A program made the position numbers and the translations under genes. Positions 34,482 through 45,622 of a stretch of 64,000 nucleotides of DNA are shown here, one piece after another (within the stretch, counting starts at the first letter, position 1; each line of letters opens with the position of its first letter). This DNA is from Pseudevernia furfuracea (taxonomy: Eukaryota; Ascomycota; Lecanoromycetes; Lecanorales; Parmeliaceae), in assembly GCA_022315425.1 (NCBI GenBank), contig JAIUPT010000041.1, forward strand, positions 124,001 through 188,000, given 5' to 3'. The notes under the pieces were generated by a model. That model was not told the DNA's origin. It made no database searches and saw nothing but the letters and a program-made list of their open reading frames with translations.

Positions 34482-35029
34482 GCCTTGGCGGCACAAATTT
34501 GACTGAGGACGCAAGATCCGGACGACATATCTCACACTGACAAGGCTGAATGCCTCAATTATGCTCTGCCCGGCCTTCAACCCCTCGCTACCAGCGAAAG
34601 GTATTGCGACAAGGAAATGATCATTGCGGCATATTGCTCATAGCAAGCCAGTGAGCTCTTACTCCAGGTCCCCTTGATGTTTCACCGCGTACTATGTGAT
34701 GTGTGCTGGCGAATTACCTCATGCGATAAAAGCGTGTCATGTTCGGCCAGTCCACCTTTTCAGCTACTGACGATGGGTGAAAGCGATTAGGATGGAAGAT
34801 TGTATGGAGAACGAGATTTGCTGCTTGTTATACTACAGGGCTGTCCTGCACAGAAGACTTCCGTGCGCGCTGAGCAACCCTGTAATCGGTGCCGAATTTC
34901 ACGGCCAATGGTTCCCGCGACGGCGCAGCTTCGTCGAAAGTCTGTTTAACGCCGCCCAACAGGAAAAATTCATCTCGTCGAAAATTTCGTGAATTATCAA
35001 GATTGGGCGTTATTGGCTCTATACATACA
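34482..35029. other. Intergenic between the two dehydrogenase genes
   Basis: This 548-base gap holds the 3' UTR of the polyol dehydrogenase and the promoter of the inositol dehydrogenase-like gene. No other feature was seen. Confidence 0.4.
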
Positions 35030-36173
35030 ATGGCTCCAGCAAAGCTTAGAATAGGTTGTGCGGGCCTAGGGCGTATGGGGAAGCGTCATGCACTCCATTT
35101 TTTAAATCGGACTCCACGGGCCGAATTGGTAGCTGCAAGTAGCCCGGATGATGCAGAACTGCAGTGGACTAAGCAGCATCTCGAGCCGTTTGGGGTGAGG
35201 TTGTATAAAAACTACGAGGACATGTTGAAACAAGAAGGCCTACAGGCTGTCGTCATTGCCTCTGTGACAACAGTTCACGCGGAGCAGGCGACCAAGGCAA
35301 TGGAGGCCAACAAGCATGTGCTGTGCGAGAAGCCACTTTCCACCAGCGTAGAAATCGTAAGCTAGTCTCAACCATTGGTCATGCCGCCATGTTCAGGATT
35401 TCGAAAAGAAGGCTTACAATGTTGCCTTTCAGTCTCAATCAGTGGTAGATGCCGCAAAGAAGAAACCGCACCTCAAAGTCATGTGTGGTTTCTCCCGCCG
35501 TTTTGACGAATCCTATCGAGACGCCTGGAACAAGATGGACGCTGGGTTGATTGGCCGCCCATCAATCTTCCGCAGCCAAACGTGCGACAAATTAGATCCC
35601 AGCGGATTCTTTGTAGCCTACGCCGAGTTCTCCGGCGGCATCTTCGTCGACTGCTCCATCCACGACATCGACCTCGCTCTCTGGTTCTTCGGCCAAGACT
35701 CCATGGTGAAGTCTGTTGTTTCTAGCGGCATCACGGCCGTGCAACCCGACCTGCGCAAGCACAATGACCGCGACAACGCGGTCGGCATTGTCGAGTTCTA
35801 TGGCGGACGTATCGCATATCTGTACGCTTCGCGCATGATGGCCGCCGGCCAGGAAGATTCGACGGAGATCATCGGCACGGAGGGAAAGCTAGCCGTGAAC
35901 ATGCAACCTCAAACGAACCTCGTGCACGTCTACGAAGCGTCTGGTATTCGGCGGGAGATCCCAGGGACATATTATGGGAGGTTTGAGCAGGCTTTTGTCA
36001 CCGAAGCCAATGAGTTTACGGCCGCCTGTCTGGATGATGGCAAGTTGCCGATGAAATTGACGGGAGCTGTACGGGCGGTTCAGATTGGGTGTGCGTTGCA
36101 GGAGAGTTTGGTTACAGGGGCGAAGATTTGGTTCGATGAGACGGGGAGGAGGGTGGAGAAGGCGCAGCTCTAA
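35030..36173 (+). CDS. Gfo/Idh/MocA-family oxidoreductase, probably inositol 2-dehydrogenase-like
   Basis: NAD(P)-dependent sugar or cyclitol dehydrogenase. Exons 35030-35356 and 35433-36173 give 355 residues, the normal family length. The N-terminal Rossmann motif is GCAGLGRMGKRH (9-20). The family EKP triad lies at 100-102 (CEKPLS), where the intron follows shortly. The C-terminal domain has FSGGIFVDCSIHDIDLALWFFG, containing the catalytic Asp/His pair of inositol dehydrogenases, and GQEDSTEIIGTEGKL. The start at 35030 (MAPAKLRIG) was chosen because the Rossmann strand follows at once; the longer in-frame start at 34889 adds an unlikely Arg-rich leader. With the upstream polyol dehydrogenase it may form a small carbohydrate-alcohol catabolic pair. 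Confidence 0.88.
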
Positions 36174-37936
36174 AATCCAGGTTTCGCTATATTCCAGATG
36201 TGACAATAACTAATACACCATGTGGACGCTGAATCCAGAAGGTCGATCATCTCTTGCGAGTTGATATGCTCAATACGCGCGAGCAGCCGATCGATCAACC
36301 TCTTCTTGTACTCTTTAGATACACTACCCTAGTACGCATCGCTTGACTCCTGCTCGCTCACCTAGCTCACTCGGCCGTTCCTTTCTCCAGAGCAGCAAAG
36401 GTAGCCAGTGGCATGGCGGAACCCTCAAAAACAACAGGGATCTCGCTATTGAAAACCCCCGGGGAATCCGTCAATGCTCTAATCCTCCCGGTGCCTCATC
36501 TGCCGTCTTCCACCCATTTCATCGCTTCCCCTTTTATTCCCCCTTGCGTCCGCCGCCCGTTGCAGGCCTGTATAGCCCTGGTTCCATCTGGCACCGGCGT
36601 CATACCCAACGAGTTGCCCGCTACGATGCCCAACCGTGCTCATCGTGAAGAGGTGAGCACACTGACTTACGTCCCGTCTCCCCCCACCTCACCACCACCA
36701 CCGCCAAAGCGTTTCATCTTCCAGCAACCTACATACAGGTATGACTTGGTACTTTGACCTTGCCTTGTTTTTGCCACGGGTAAACAGCATCGACGTCGAC
36801 CAAAGATGCAAAAGCAGCCCTTCGCAAAATTCCAGTGAAGGAAATGCCACATTGGGACTCGTAGAAGGTCCCAGGTTGCGAAAAACGATTAACATCCTTG
36901 CAACCCCGAAAGGGTTGTTCACGAATGACCTTTTCACTCGATCAGTCCTCTCCATGAACTATCATTTGTTGTTGTTGTACGAGCACACCATACATGTACC
37001 TGGCTAGTCTTAAAAAAAAATGGCGGTGCTGAAAAACGCAGATGGGCTTTGTATTAAGTTACACCCTCTTGAGTCAATGAGTCCTAGGCAAGGTCATTCG
37101 ATACCTTATCCTCGAAACAATAATGCACAAAGTGCGCTACATTTTCTAGACAATTAATTTAATACCCAATTCCTGCTGGTACTTATCCAACCGTAGCAGA
37201 CCCCCCTTTTCATCTCTTCCGTGTCTTTACATGAGAGTTCGCCGGTGAATCTGGCTATGATTAGCGTCTAGCGACTACGAACGAGAAGACGGCTTATGTG
37301 TCGAGGAAATATAGATGAGCTTGGTTACTCGAATCGATAGTGTGGTGTGAAGATGTTGATGGAAAAAGCATTCCACCTACGGAGGCCGGCAACAGAGAGT
37401 CCTTGCACCACTCCTGCAGCAAGACTCGGATATGTAACGGCCCGCCTGAAAAGGTTGCCTGAACGGTAGCTTTGGATCTGCTTCGGAGCATGAGACGAGG
37501 TGCGTGGAACGATTCTCATATCTTTCTGTACCTTTTTTCGCACATTCTACCCTCTCGCCATTAGTCAAGATGATGACACTGAAGTCTGGTAAGTAGGTAC
37601 GTCTAATAAAAATGGGCCTTACGGGGATGGAGCCTACATTCTTGATGTTAATTAAAACTTCCTACTACCCAGATTCTTCCTGACTGCCATCCAGGGGTAT
37701 ATCTCATCGACATCCTTGTGCACCGCTTTACTTGAGTTCTTTGCCCTGTAGACTTACATCTGGCCTTGGCGCGTTTTCTAGGCTGGCGATGCATCTTTCG
37801 GAAAATGTAGGGGAGAAAACCTTGTGAGACATTTCTCAAGGGTCATCCCCCCTTCTTTCGATTTTGGCCACTGCTTTCCTTCTTGTCCATCATCACCACC
37901 ACCAGAGCCACTTTTGTTGATATGCCAAAGTTCTAA
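36174..37936. other. Intergenic, no supported gene
   Basis: About 1.76 kb. A 114-codon frame at 36413-36757 (Pro-rich end) is weakly coding-like but has no motif or intron support. Several 60-70 codon frames overlap on both strands near 37.3-37.6 kb, as expected by chance. Confidence 0.4.
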
Positions 37937-39247
37937 ATGACGCTTACGAGCAGTGTGCAACGCCTCCCGGCCTCCGCCCATAGCCTGCCCCGTAAACTTG
38001 GGCTTACTCTCTGGTCTGGCTGCCAGCGCGTAACATCCTTTCGAAGTACCCGAACTGCTCTTTTCGGCTCTTCGATCTCCCCAGATTTATGGAATCAGCA
38101 GCACTGCTCTGTGCAAAGTCCAGGGCGTCCACGTCATCTTCATTGCAATGCACAGCCATTGATAGCCACCAGAATTACTACCCCATTGCCGCAGACGCTA
38201 ATTCCCAGAACCCGAAGATTGCACTCTGGATCCGCTTCTTTTGACCAACCATGCTCCGATGAAATTGCTTCCTCTAAAGGTGGTGTCCTCCCTTGTCTCG
38301 TCGCTCTGCTCCTGTTAAGTAGCCCGATTCTCTACTGGATAGGCCGGAAACGTGGCGCTCAAGATTTGCTGGCTCGGCTTCCGGAGGGCAAGATCTTTAC
38401 TGAAAGAGAGAATTTGCAGAAAGAGGAAGAAAAGCTGGACACCCAGGAGGAGGGATGCATAATCTTCCAGCATGAATGCAACATATTACGAAACCGGAGA
38501 AAGAAGCTGGCGGAGAAGGTTGAGGCGCTGGACAAGGAAGAGTTGGAGAACTTCAGACAGCGCGCAATGGTGCTCGAGGGAAAGTTGCAGACGCGAAAAG
38601 CGTCTATCGAGACCGACAGGGCTCGGGAAAGTCAGCGTGAATCCGTCAACGCAGGGATCTTACCAGACAAGACACATACTGAGAGGGTCGATGGCCTTTC
38701 CTCTGAAACAGCTGAGCTCCGATTACATGGCCCTTCTGTGGGAATCCCTTCTCTGGGAATAAAAGAAGAATACCTCTTCAGATGTCCAGATTGCGGGGAA
38801 AAAGCCGACCCATCCGTGAGACAGGCAGAAATGCTCCCATCAGCCAACGTCGTACCACAGGTCCCCAGCCAGGGACTTGAGATGAATGAGACGCCTAGGA
38901 ATTTGCCGCATCAGGACGACTCCATGACTCACACTAAGGCAGATACAAAACTTACCGCACCGCCAACGACGATGAGAGGGCCAAGTTCAGCATCTAATAT
39001 AGTGCTCGAGAGTCTGTCTGCCGAAAACGATGCCACAAATGAGGAGATGTGCCAGATCAAGCGGGTTAAAGAAGCCCTGAAGAGTCGTGAGAGAGAGTTG
39101 GAGGCCCAGGGCAAAGACCGAAAGAAGCGTATCCAGGAGCTCAATGCGCCGAAGTCTGATCAGATTTCGCATATGGCTTCGGGCATGCTCCTTGGATCTG
39201 CGCTGACCTTTGGGGTCAAGTGGATGATGTCCGTATATCGAAGTTAA
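37937..39247 (+). CDS. Coiled-coil membrane protein, probably mitochondrial, unknown function
   Basis: A single open frame of 436 residues. The N-terminal 100 residues are rich in Arg, Ser, Thr and Pro and poor in acids (LIPRTRRLHSGSASF), like a mitochondrial presequence region. A membrane segment follows (VLPCLVALLLLSSPILYWI, about 114-132), then a long Glu/Lys/Arg-rich coiled coil (FTERENLQKEEEKLDTQEE, NILRNRRKKLAEKVEALDKEE). An isolated CPDCGEK may be half of a metal site. A second Lys/Glu coiled coil precedes a C-terminal hydrophobic patch (HMASGMLLGSALTFGVKWMM). No family is recognised. Location is inferred from composition only. The start codon could lie further downstream. Confidence 0.6.
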   Translation: MTLTSSVQRLPASAHSLPRKLGLTLWSGCQRVTSFRSTRTALFGSSISPDLWNQQHCSVQSPGRPRHLHCNAQPLIATRITTPLPQTLIPRTRRLHSGSASFDQPCSDEIASSKGGVLPCLVALLLLSSPILYWIGRKRGAQDLLARLPEGKIFTERENLQKEEEKLDTQEEGCIIFQHECNILRNRRKKLAEKVEALDKEELENFRQRAMVLEGKLQTRKASIETDRARESQRESVNAGILPDKTHTERVDGLSSETAELRLHGPSVGIPSLGIKEEYLFRCPDCGEKADPSVRQAEMLPSANVVPQVPSQGLEMNETPRNLPHQDDSMTHTKADTKLTAPPTTMRGPSSASNIVLESLSAENDATNEEMCQIKRVKEALKSRERELEAQGKDRKKRIQELNAPKSDQISHMASGMLLGSALTFGVKWMMSVYRS

Positions 39248-39827
39248 ATGTGACGAACGGCTGATGCATGTTATGTCGCTGGGTATTATAGATAGCTCGT
39301 GTTCGGCGTTTTGGGGTCCATCACCACTCAAATCCATGCTAGACAATTCTGAACGTCGCCAACCCGCTACTCAATGGGTTTACTGATACTATACCGCAAG
39401 TGATCCACTACCGTTTATACAAGCAGCTTCGGGCTTCATTACGGGAAGATGGACAGTGCATGAGAGTGGTCTTTTTCTCTATGACACGGAAACATTTGGA
39501 GCAAGATCGTAGGCGTACTCGACCAAGTCACCAGCTATTGGTATGAAGAGGTGTGTATACACTTGAGCACTAGAGATCCCGAATCGAGCGCCTTAATCTT
39601 GGTACCACTTGCAGTAACCTAGTCTGTAGTAGCGTCTGCCATTCTAATCGGGTTAGTGGTCTTGGCATAGGCTTCACAAAATATCCAAGTAGCCTGCATA
39701 CCACATCATCCTCTCACAATCCCAGCAATAATTCGAGGCTAACCCCGACCGAAAAGTCTAGGCAGTACGCCGATTCTACTTCAAACCTTGGTCACAAAAC
39801 TATCGTGAGCCTTCTTTAGCAACGACG
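39248..39827. other. Intergenic upstream of syf2
   Basis: 580 bases without a supported gene; promoter of syf2. Nothing else was seen. Confidence 0.4.
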
Positions 39828-40841
39828 ATGCCTCCTGCGAAGAAGCGCAAGATCGCCGATGAGTCGAAAGTGCAAGACGGCGAACCTGTGGATGAAACGG
39901 CGGTACCGAAGTCACAAGTCCCGCAGAATGCCGGCGAGTATTCAGAAGCCGAGCCATCTGGAGACCCTCAGCCGGATGTTAGGTCGGTAGACAAAATCCA
40001 GGAGAGGAAAGAACGCTTCAAGGCTCTCCAAGCACGTGCAGTAAGTCTGCTCCGTTTCACGATTCCTGAGTGGCCAAGAACTGATCCTTCTGTAGCAAAA
40101 GTCCTCTCAGAGGAATCTCAAAGAAGCAGCCGCAGAGTCACAACGACTAGCGACCGACCCCAATCTCTTGTCCTCACTTTCTCGGAAGCAGGCATTCGCA
40201 TCACACAACCTACTTAAAGCCGACACTGCAGCGGCCGGAGAAGACTTTGAGCGAAAGCGGGCATGGGATTGGACCGTTGACGAGTCGGAGAAATGGGACA
40301 AGCGGATGGAGAAGAAAGAGAAGCATCGCGAGGATGTAGCGTTTCAAGACTACACACAGGATGCACGGAAGATCTACAAGCGCCAGCTGCGAGAGATAAA
40401 GCCTGATATGGAGGGTTACGAGAAAGAGAAGGCAGCTGCCGTGCAAAAGGCCGCTCTAAACGGGGGTTTGGAGATCATCGAGACTGAGGATGGAGAGCTC
40501 GTTGCTGTTGATAAGAATGGGACTTTCTACTCCACAGCCGACAGCACAGACTTCATCGAGAACAAGCCCGAAAAAGCTGCGGTGGACAGATTGGTCAATG
40601 ATCTACGGAAGGCCGAGGAGGTACGGTTGCGGAAGAGAAGAGACAGAGGCAAAGGTGACGATGACGGAGACGTTACGTTTATCAATGACAAGAACAAGCA
40701 ATTCAACCAAAAGCTGGCCCGCTTTTACAACAAGGTAAATTACATGCTCCATCGTCTGTTATACTCGCAAGCCGGTGCTGACAAGCCTTCTAGTACACTG
40801 CGGAGATCCGCGACAGCTTTGAGCGGGGGACAATGATATGA
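39828..40841 (+). CDS. syf2: Pre-mRNA splicing factor Syf2
   Basis: Component of the NineTeen complex (Prp19-associated) active in spliceosome catalysis in the nucleus. Exons 39828-40040, 40096-40734 and 40794-40841 give 299 residues, matching fungal Syf2. The N-terminus is basic and disordered (MPPAKKRKIADESK). The SYF2 domain follows, with FERKRAWDWTVDESEKWDKR, FQDYTQDARKIYKRQLREIKP, PEKAAVDRLVNDLRKAEE and, across the last intron, FNQKLARFYNK/YTAEIRDSFERGTMI, the highly conserved end of the family. The terminal exon is only 16 codons. It is convergent with the Coq11-like gene, whose stop codon lies 97 bases away. Confidence 0.95.
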
Positions 40842-40938
40842 AGGAATTGGTGCACCCATCAGAAATTGCGCTTAGAACGTTTGTAGCGGTGAAAGAGTCG
40901 GTATTCATAAAACCGAGCGGAGAATATGTACAACACGA

Positions 40939-41925
40939 TCATAACATGCCTCTCCTCCATGCTTTGGTGGCTAGGCCTTCTATATCGATCGTTCCCACGA
41001 CACCCTTCACTGCGTCATCCTCGATAGCCTCGACGACCGCCTCTGCCACCAGATCTGGTTTCAGCGGCTTTTCAACAGCGGCACCCGCTATCCATGACAG
41101 ACGACCTCCTATCATCGAGTTCACAATGTTTCCCACACTGCCAGCGGCGGCTATTGGCATGGTGAACATTCGAGACGAGTCATAAAGAAAGCCTGGCCGT
41201 ATGAAGATACTCCGAAGCTTGGGTAATGAGGAAGCTATGGTGGACTCGGCGTCTCGTTTGGTAGTGATATATCGTTTGGGCAGCATGGGAGCTCCTGCTG
41301 CAGCGGAGATGAAGACGAAGGAGGGTACATTCTGGGAAGACGCTTCCTGGGCCAGGGTGATTGCTGGGAAAAATCAGTCAATACCAGAGTCTTTGTTTCG
41401 CCAACGGAAATCTTGCTACCGGAGTCTCGATTCATCAGTTCATAAGTTAACTGCCCATCTTTCTCCTGTGGCTCCAAAGCTTCACCCTCTTTCCTCTCCA
41501 GTGGATTCTGACTCCCGCCCTTGGTTGCACTAAAAGCCCTCGACAACCCTGACCACGGCGACTCCTTCCCCGTAATGACCCCCTTGTAGTCCGCCTCTAG
41601 TAATATTCCCATGGAGTGCACCACAGCATCCGCCCCATTCAACATGGGTTTGTAGGTGTCAGGCTTGAGTATATCGGCCTTCTGCCACTTCACCGAAGTC
41701 GACCACGGCGGCGCGTGGGGCGAGGACGTGATGGCGGACCAGGTCGGTTCGCCGGAGCGGCTGATGGATATCACGTCCCAGCCTCGGCCGACTGCGACTT
41801 TACATATTCGGGATCCTAGGCATATGGGTCAACAACGGAGGAAGCGTTCCCATGGTTTGGAATGTACAGGGGCAAATCGAACCCAGGAACCCATTGCCTC
41901 CACAGACCACGATCTTCTTCGCCAT
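40939..41925 (-). CDS. Mitochondrial NAD(P)-binding reductase, Coq11-like
   Basis: Atypical short-chain dehydrogenase related to yeast Coq11 (YLR290C) and to the NDUFA9-type complex I subunit. The yeast protein belongs to the coenzyme Q synthesis complex. Exons 41883-41925, 41420-41815 and 40939-41363 join in frame to give 287 residues. The protein begins at once with the nucleotide-binding motif VVCGGNGFLGSRICKVAV (residues 5-22), then WDVISISRSGEP, DAVVHSMGILLE, FVFISAAAGAP and RYITTKRDAE, where the YxxxK pair of SDR enzymes is seen. The C-terminal part (FIRPGFLYD) is typical. No long presequence is present. The choice of Coq11 over NDUFA9 is by length and motif spacing. Confidence 0.85.
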
Positions 41926-42832
41926 CGAGTAAAACTTACAGAAACTTGTGTGGAGGAAACCAATTTTTTTTTTCTTTCACAAGGGCAGAGGCATTTATGG
42001 GTGATGGAATTTTAACTCGAGGTCGATTTGACATCGACATCGAAATGGGAAGCTTGGCCGAGATCTACGCACGTCTGGGATATGCACTCTCACTAAATCC
42101 GATAAATCCGCCTCCCAAATATAATTCCAAATCTACCTCCCTCATTACAAGCCATCAAACAAGTTCACATATCTATAACGAGTCTATATATTTCGATCTC
42201 TTATAGTCGTCGAGAAGGCTTAACAATGATCTTATTAATTTATAGTTCTCTCGCGTAACAAGTAGTTACTAGTTAGTCTATTTCACCGAGTCGTCTCTAT
42301 ATTCTCGTTATCTCTTAAAATTATTATTATATCTCTATTACGAGCGTACCTCGTATTTCTTTAATACATCTTTCTTTATTTGCTAAAAAATTCTAAGTCC
42401 AAAAAATCTTATATCATTCCGGTCACTATCTGCATATACGCTAAAGCTCTTGGCATGCTCGGCAAATATTCTAAATATCTTGAATATCAATGCTTTCTAC
42501 TTAGTAGCGATATCAATAATATGCTACTAAGCGGGCAAACGACTATATTCATAGCTACATGAAGAATGTCCACTAGATCATGAGGCTATACAAGGTTTTG
42601 GTAGGGATCTCAAGAATGCCAAGAATGCCAAGAGTTTTAACGCATGTGCAGGACTTTCCGTGCAGACCTCCGTAGATAGAGTAGTAATTCAGCTCGAGGG
42701 TGAGACTTTCGGAAGTATGTAAATACATCCGGCTGAGCCTTATATTAGACGCCTGTAAAGCCCTCTGCGGGGTAACCCGTATGGTGTCCGATATAACTTA
42801 ATCAATCAATCAACCTCATCCAGCGCAACTCA
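41926..42832. other. Intergenic with AT-rich repeat relic
   Basis: This holds the promoter of the Coq11-like gene, then an AT-rich segment at about 42160-42560 listed separately. From 42.6 to 42.8 kb the sequence is ordinary. No gene was seen. Confidence 0.5.
42338..42390. repeat. Mutated relic of the Ty3/gypsy LTR
   Basis: The segment beginning ttacgagcgtacctcgta at 42338 matches the start of the LTRs at 48558 and 55427 apart from C-to-T changes (the LTR reads ...taccccgcatccctt). The match continues for about 50 bases with mostly C/T and G/A differences. It lies in AT-rich sequence, so it looks like an old RIP-damaged solo LTR or fragment. Alignment by eye only. Confidence 0.5.
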
Positions 42833-43744
42833 TCAACCATCTTTCCCACCCAACGGTTTCCGTCCCCAAATCACAACCTTGGGCACCACCCTCGCAACCC
42901 CCCTCCCACTAATCCTCACTCCCCATTCCACATCCCTCCTCACCCCATCCCTCGCCTCCTCCCCCCTCCTCCCCCCTTCCTCCTCCATGACCAAAAACTG
43001 CAAACTCTGAAAAAACCCCACCATGCTCAACCCCCCCCCAAACACCTCCTTCCCCACATCTTCAAACCCCGCATCCTCAAACCCCCCTTCCAAACCCCTC
43101 ACCCACTCCAACCCCTGAAAATCCGTCATCTCCTGCATCCGTTGAAACCGTTCCACATCCTCCCCCGCCACGCTCGCGCCCTCGGCAACAATGGTGTATG
43201 CGCCCTCGGGGTCCAACTCATCCCACTGCATCCACCCCCCCGGCTTCAGCATCGCCCGCGCGCTCTCCAGCACCGTGCGCGTGTCATTGGCCGTGATGGC
43301 CAGGAGCGCGAGACGGATGTGCACGACGTCGAACTGTCCCACCCAATGCTTCGGGACGGGCGTGTAGAAATCCCACTCGCGGACGTCCAGCCCCGGGGGC
43401 AGCCATTCGCGGCGTGGGGTTTGGGAGAGGGAGACGTCGGATGCGGTGATGTGCGCGTGGGGATGTTGGTGCAGGAGGGAGAGCGACCAGAGGGCTGTGC
43501 CTGTTGCTAGGTCTGCTATGCGGAGGGAGGGAGCGGGTGGAGGGGGAGTAGAGGTTGCGGGTTTAGGAGGCGAAATGGCGGTGTTGGAGGGGCTTGGAGA
43601 GGAGCTGTCGGGAGAGAGGGAGGTGGTTATGGTGGGGTGAAGGAGGAAGCGCAGGTCGTGCTGCCAGAGGGCGTGTTGCGCTATTAGACGTGTGGTCGAG
43701 AGGTGGGAACGAGAGAGAGGGTATGGTGATAGGTCTGGGGGCAT
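42833..43744 (-). CDS. LaeA-like S-adenosylmethionine-dependent methyltransferase
   Basis: A single exon of 303 residues. Class I methyltransferase motifs: motif I is LRIADLATGTALWSLSL, then HITASDVS (motif II), QFDVVHIRLALLAI (motif IV region) and MLKPGGWMQWDELDPE (motif V/VI), the last highly characteristic of fungal LaeA/TAM-type proteins. The Gly-rich loop reads ATGTA where many relatives have GTGTG. A Ser/Pro-rich insert of about 30 residues precedes motif I. The target is unknown; relatives include the secondary-metabolism regulator LaeA and small-molecule O-methyltransferases, and this copy is not obviously LaeA itself. The end is Arg/Glu-rich. Confidence 0.82.
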   Translation of the reverse strand: MPPDLSPYPLSRSHLSTTRLIAQHALWQHDLRFLLHPTITTSLSPDSSSPSPSNTAISPPKPATSTPPPPAPSLRIADLATGTALWSLSLLHQHPHAHITASDVSLSQTPRREWLPPGLDVREWDFYTPVPKHWVGQFDVVHIRLALLAITANDTRTVLESARAMLKPGGWMQWDELDPEGAYTIVAEGASVAGEDVERFQRMQEMTDFQGLEWVRGLEGGFEDAGFEDVGKEVFGGGLSMVGFFQSLQFLVMEEEGGRRGEEARDGVRRDVEWGVRISGRGVARVVPKVVIWGRKPLGGKDG

Positions 43745-44130
43745 TGGTGCTCAGATTATGTGGTCCTCGTCTGGAGGAGGAATCTGAGGAAGTTGAGGGG
43801 TTAAAGTTCAGTTCGAACAAAGATCCAGCTTGATTCGAGGTGACGAACGCAATTTTTGCTGGGATAGAGAGATTTTGCTTGGTTCGGGGGACGCAGGCTA
43901 TTAATCTAGGGCAGTCAAGATAAAAAAATAAGGGAACGAGACCCACTAGATGACGCGCATATGTGTGTCAGATACTGGTCATAATGGCTCGAAGAACATC
44001 GTATGCCTCCCTACACCCGTTCTCATAAGGGCAGCTTCTACAACCGATCATAATCATAATCCATAGCGTTCATAAACATATATCAAGTCTCCAAACCCAT
44101 GACATACCCTGCGATAATAATAGAAATGCA
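43745..44130. other. Intergenic
   Basis: 386 bases between two minus-strand genes. No supported feature. Confidence 0.35.
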
Positions 44131-45622
44131 CTATTTGAACCCTCCAGCCTCCACATCATGTAACGTAGCCCCTTCATCATAAGCCCCAACATAGAAATCA
44201 GTCCTAACGTGAATCCCACTGCCACTATTCACCAACAGCTGCGGCGACTTCCCAGCGCTCACGGGCGGAGTATCCGGCGCTCGGTCCACCAGTCTGATAA
44301 ACCCATGCTCTCCTTCCTCAGTCACAGACACTGGGATATTCTTGCTACCACCGACCTTATCACTTGGCACAAGGTACCACGAAGGGTGTCCTTTGGGTCC
44401 CCCGGAAGGCGGTGTGATATTCCGGCTACGGCGATGAGCGCGATCGACGGAACCAAAGAGGACGAGGTTGAGGATTGGGCGGAGGCATGGGAGACATGCT
44501 TAGCATGGGGCTTAGCTGTGTTTTTGGATAGCCGTGCTACGGACGGACTTACCGCAAGTAATGGCTATGTGGCTCTCCACGCCGGTCCAGATTTGCGTGT
44601 TGACAAAGTTCCATGTAATATCTGGTGATTCCAGATTCAAGCTTATGATGAAAGTGAAGCGCGTTATCGATACACCGACCACACTTTCATGGCTATAAGT
44701 ACAACCGGTTGTCGTAAAGGGTGGTAGGTGCAGACTCACAAAACACCGAGGACGAAGACACTAGTCAGAGCGAGTTTTTGAGCTCGAGGGAGATGCAGTT
44801 TCCATATGAATGGCATAGGCAGGACGAGAATTGCCGCATCTGTAATAATGTTCGGGATGGAGTTTCCATTGAAGAACTTGTTGACGTTGACGCCACATGT
44901 GAAGCTGCCCGGTGCGGGCGGTGTCGGCGCAAATCGTGTCCAAAATCCGTTCACAGGCTGACACTGGAAGATTGTGATCAAAATCTAGGCAAGGATCAGA
45001 ACGTTATGTGCGCACAAGTTGAAGGCTTCTGTGGCTCACCACAGCAATTCCCCAGGCACTGACTACTGCCCCAAGGATATAGATCGGAATGCGAATTTTG
45101 CTTTGCTTGAATATTCGCCAGTAGAATGCCAACAAGGAGAACTTGACACTGCAGATGATGCAGGTGTAGCTGACCTCTGAGACGAAAAGGCCTTTGGCCC
45201 AGGCGACAGCGGCGTCTGGTGGTCCAGTCCAGACATGGCGTCCCAGGCCATGATCGATCACTGAGAGGCTCAGCTCAGGCAATTGAATCATGCAGGAGGA
45301 CCTACTATAGGTGATTGACACAAACATCATGGTGGCCGCCGCTGCCTACGCCGCCGTTAGCGAGAAGGGGGAGAGAAGGAGAATGTTCGCTCCAGCATAC
45401 AATGGCCGGTAGCATTAGCCAATCGTCCCACCAGTACGCTTGGCGGGTCAATCGTCGCGCGATAAATCGTAGGCTAATCGCCATCACGGCCAACGTGAAT
45501 GTGGCAATATTGACACCCAGTATCCGTGGAACCTGAGTAGCTTGCAGATCGACACCTGGTGGTGGAGGTGGAAGTCCCATCATAGGCAACAAGTTGCGAG
45601 TATACCTGATGAATGTTTCCAA
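44131..45622 (-). CDS. Pth11-like seven-transmembrane protein (fungal rhodopsin-like domain)
   Basis: Six exons keep frame exactly: 45401-45622, 45306-45345, 45040-45260, 44740-44984, 44553-44692 and 44131-44498, giving 411 residues. Introns are 45-60 bases, all GT-AG; the first has a consensus ctaac branch site. Family landmarks: WWDDWLMLPAI after TM1-2, DHGLGRHVW, VKFSLLAFYWRIF, TIFQCQPVNGFW with the conserved Cys, PNIITDAAILVLPMPFIWKL, VVGVSITRFTF and TWNFVNTQIWTGVESHIAITCAC. There is no CFEM domain or signal peptide, unlike the receptor at 30 kb. The tail is cytoplasmic and about 120 residues long. Ligand and role are unknown; relatives sense host surfaces or nutrients. MMGLPPPPPG at 45580 is an alternative start. 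Confidence 0.88.

Noticed and set aside
36413..36757. 114-codon Pro-rich plus-strand frame
   Set aside because: Composition is ambiguous, with no motif and no splice-consistent extension.
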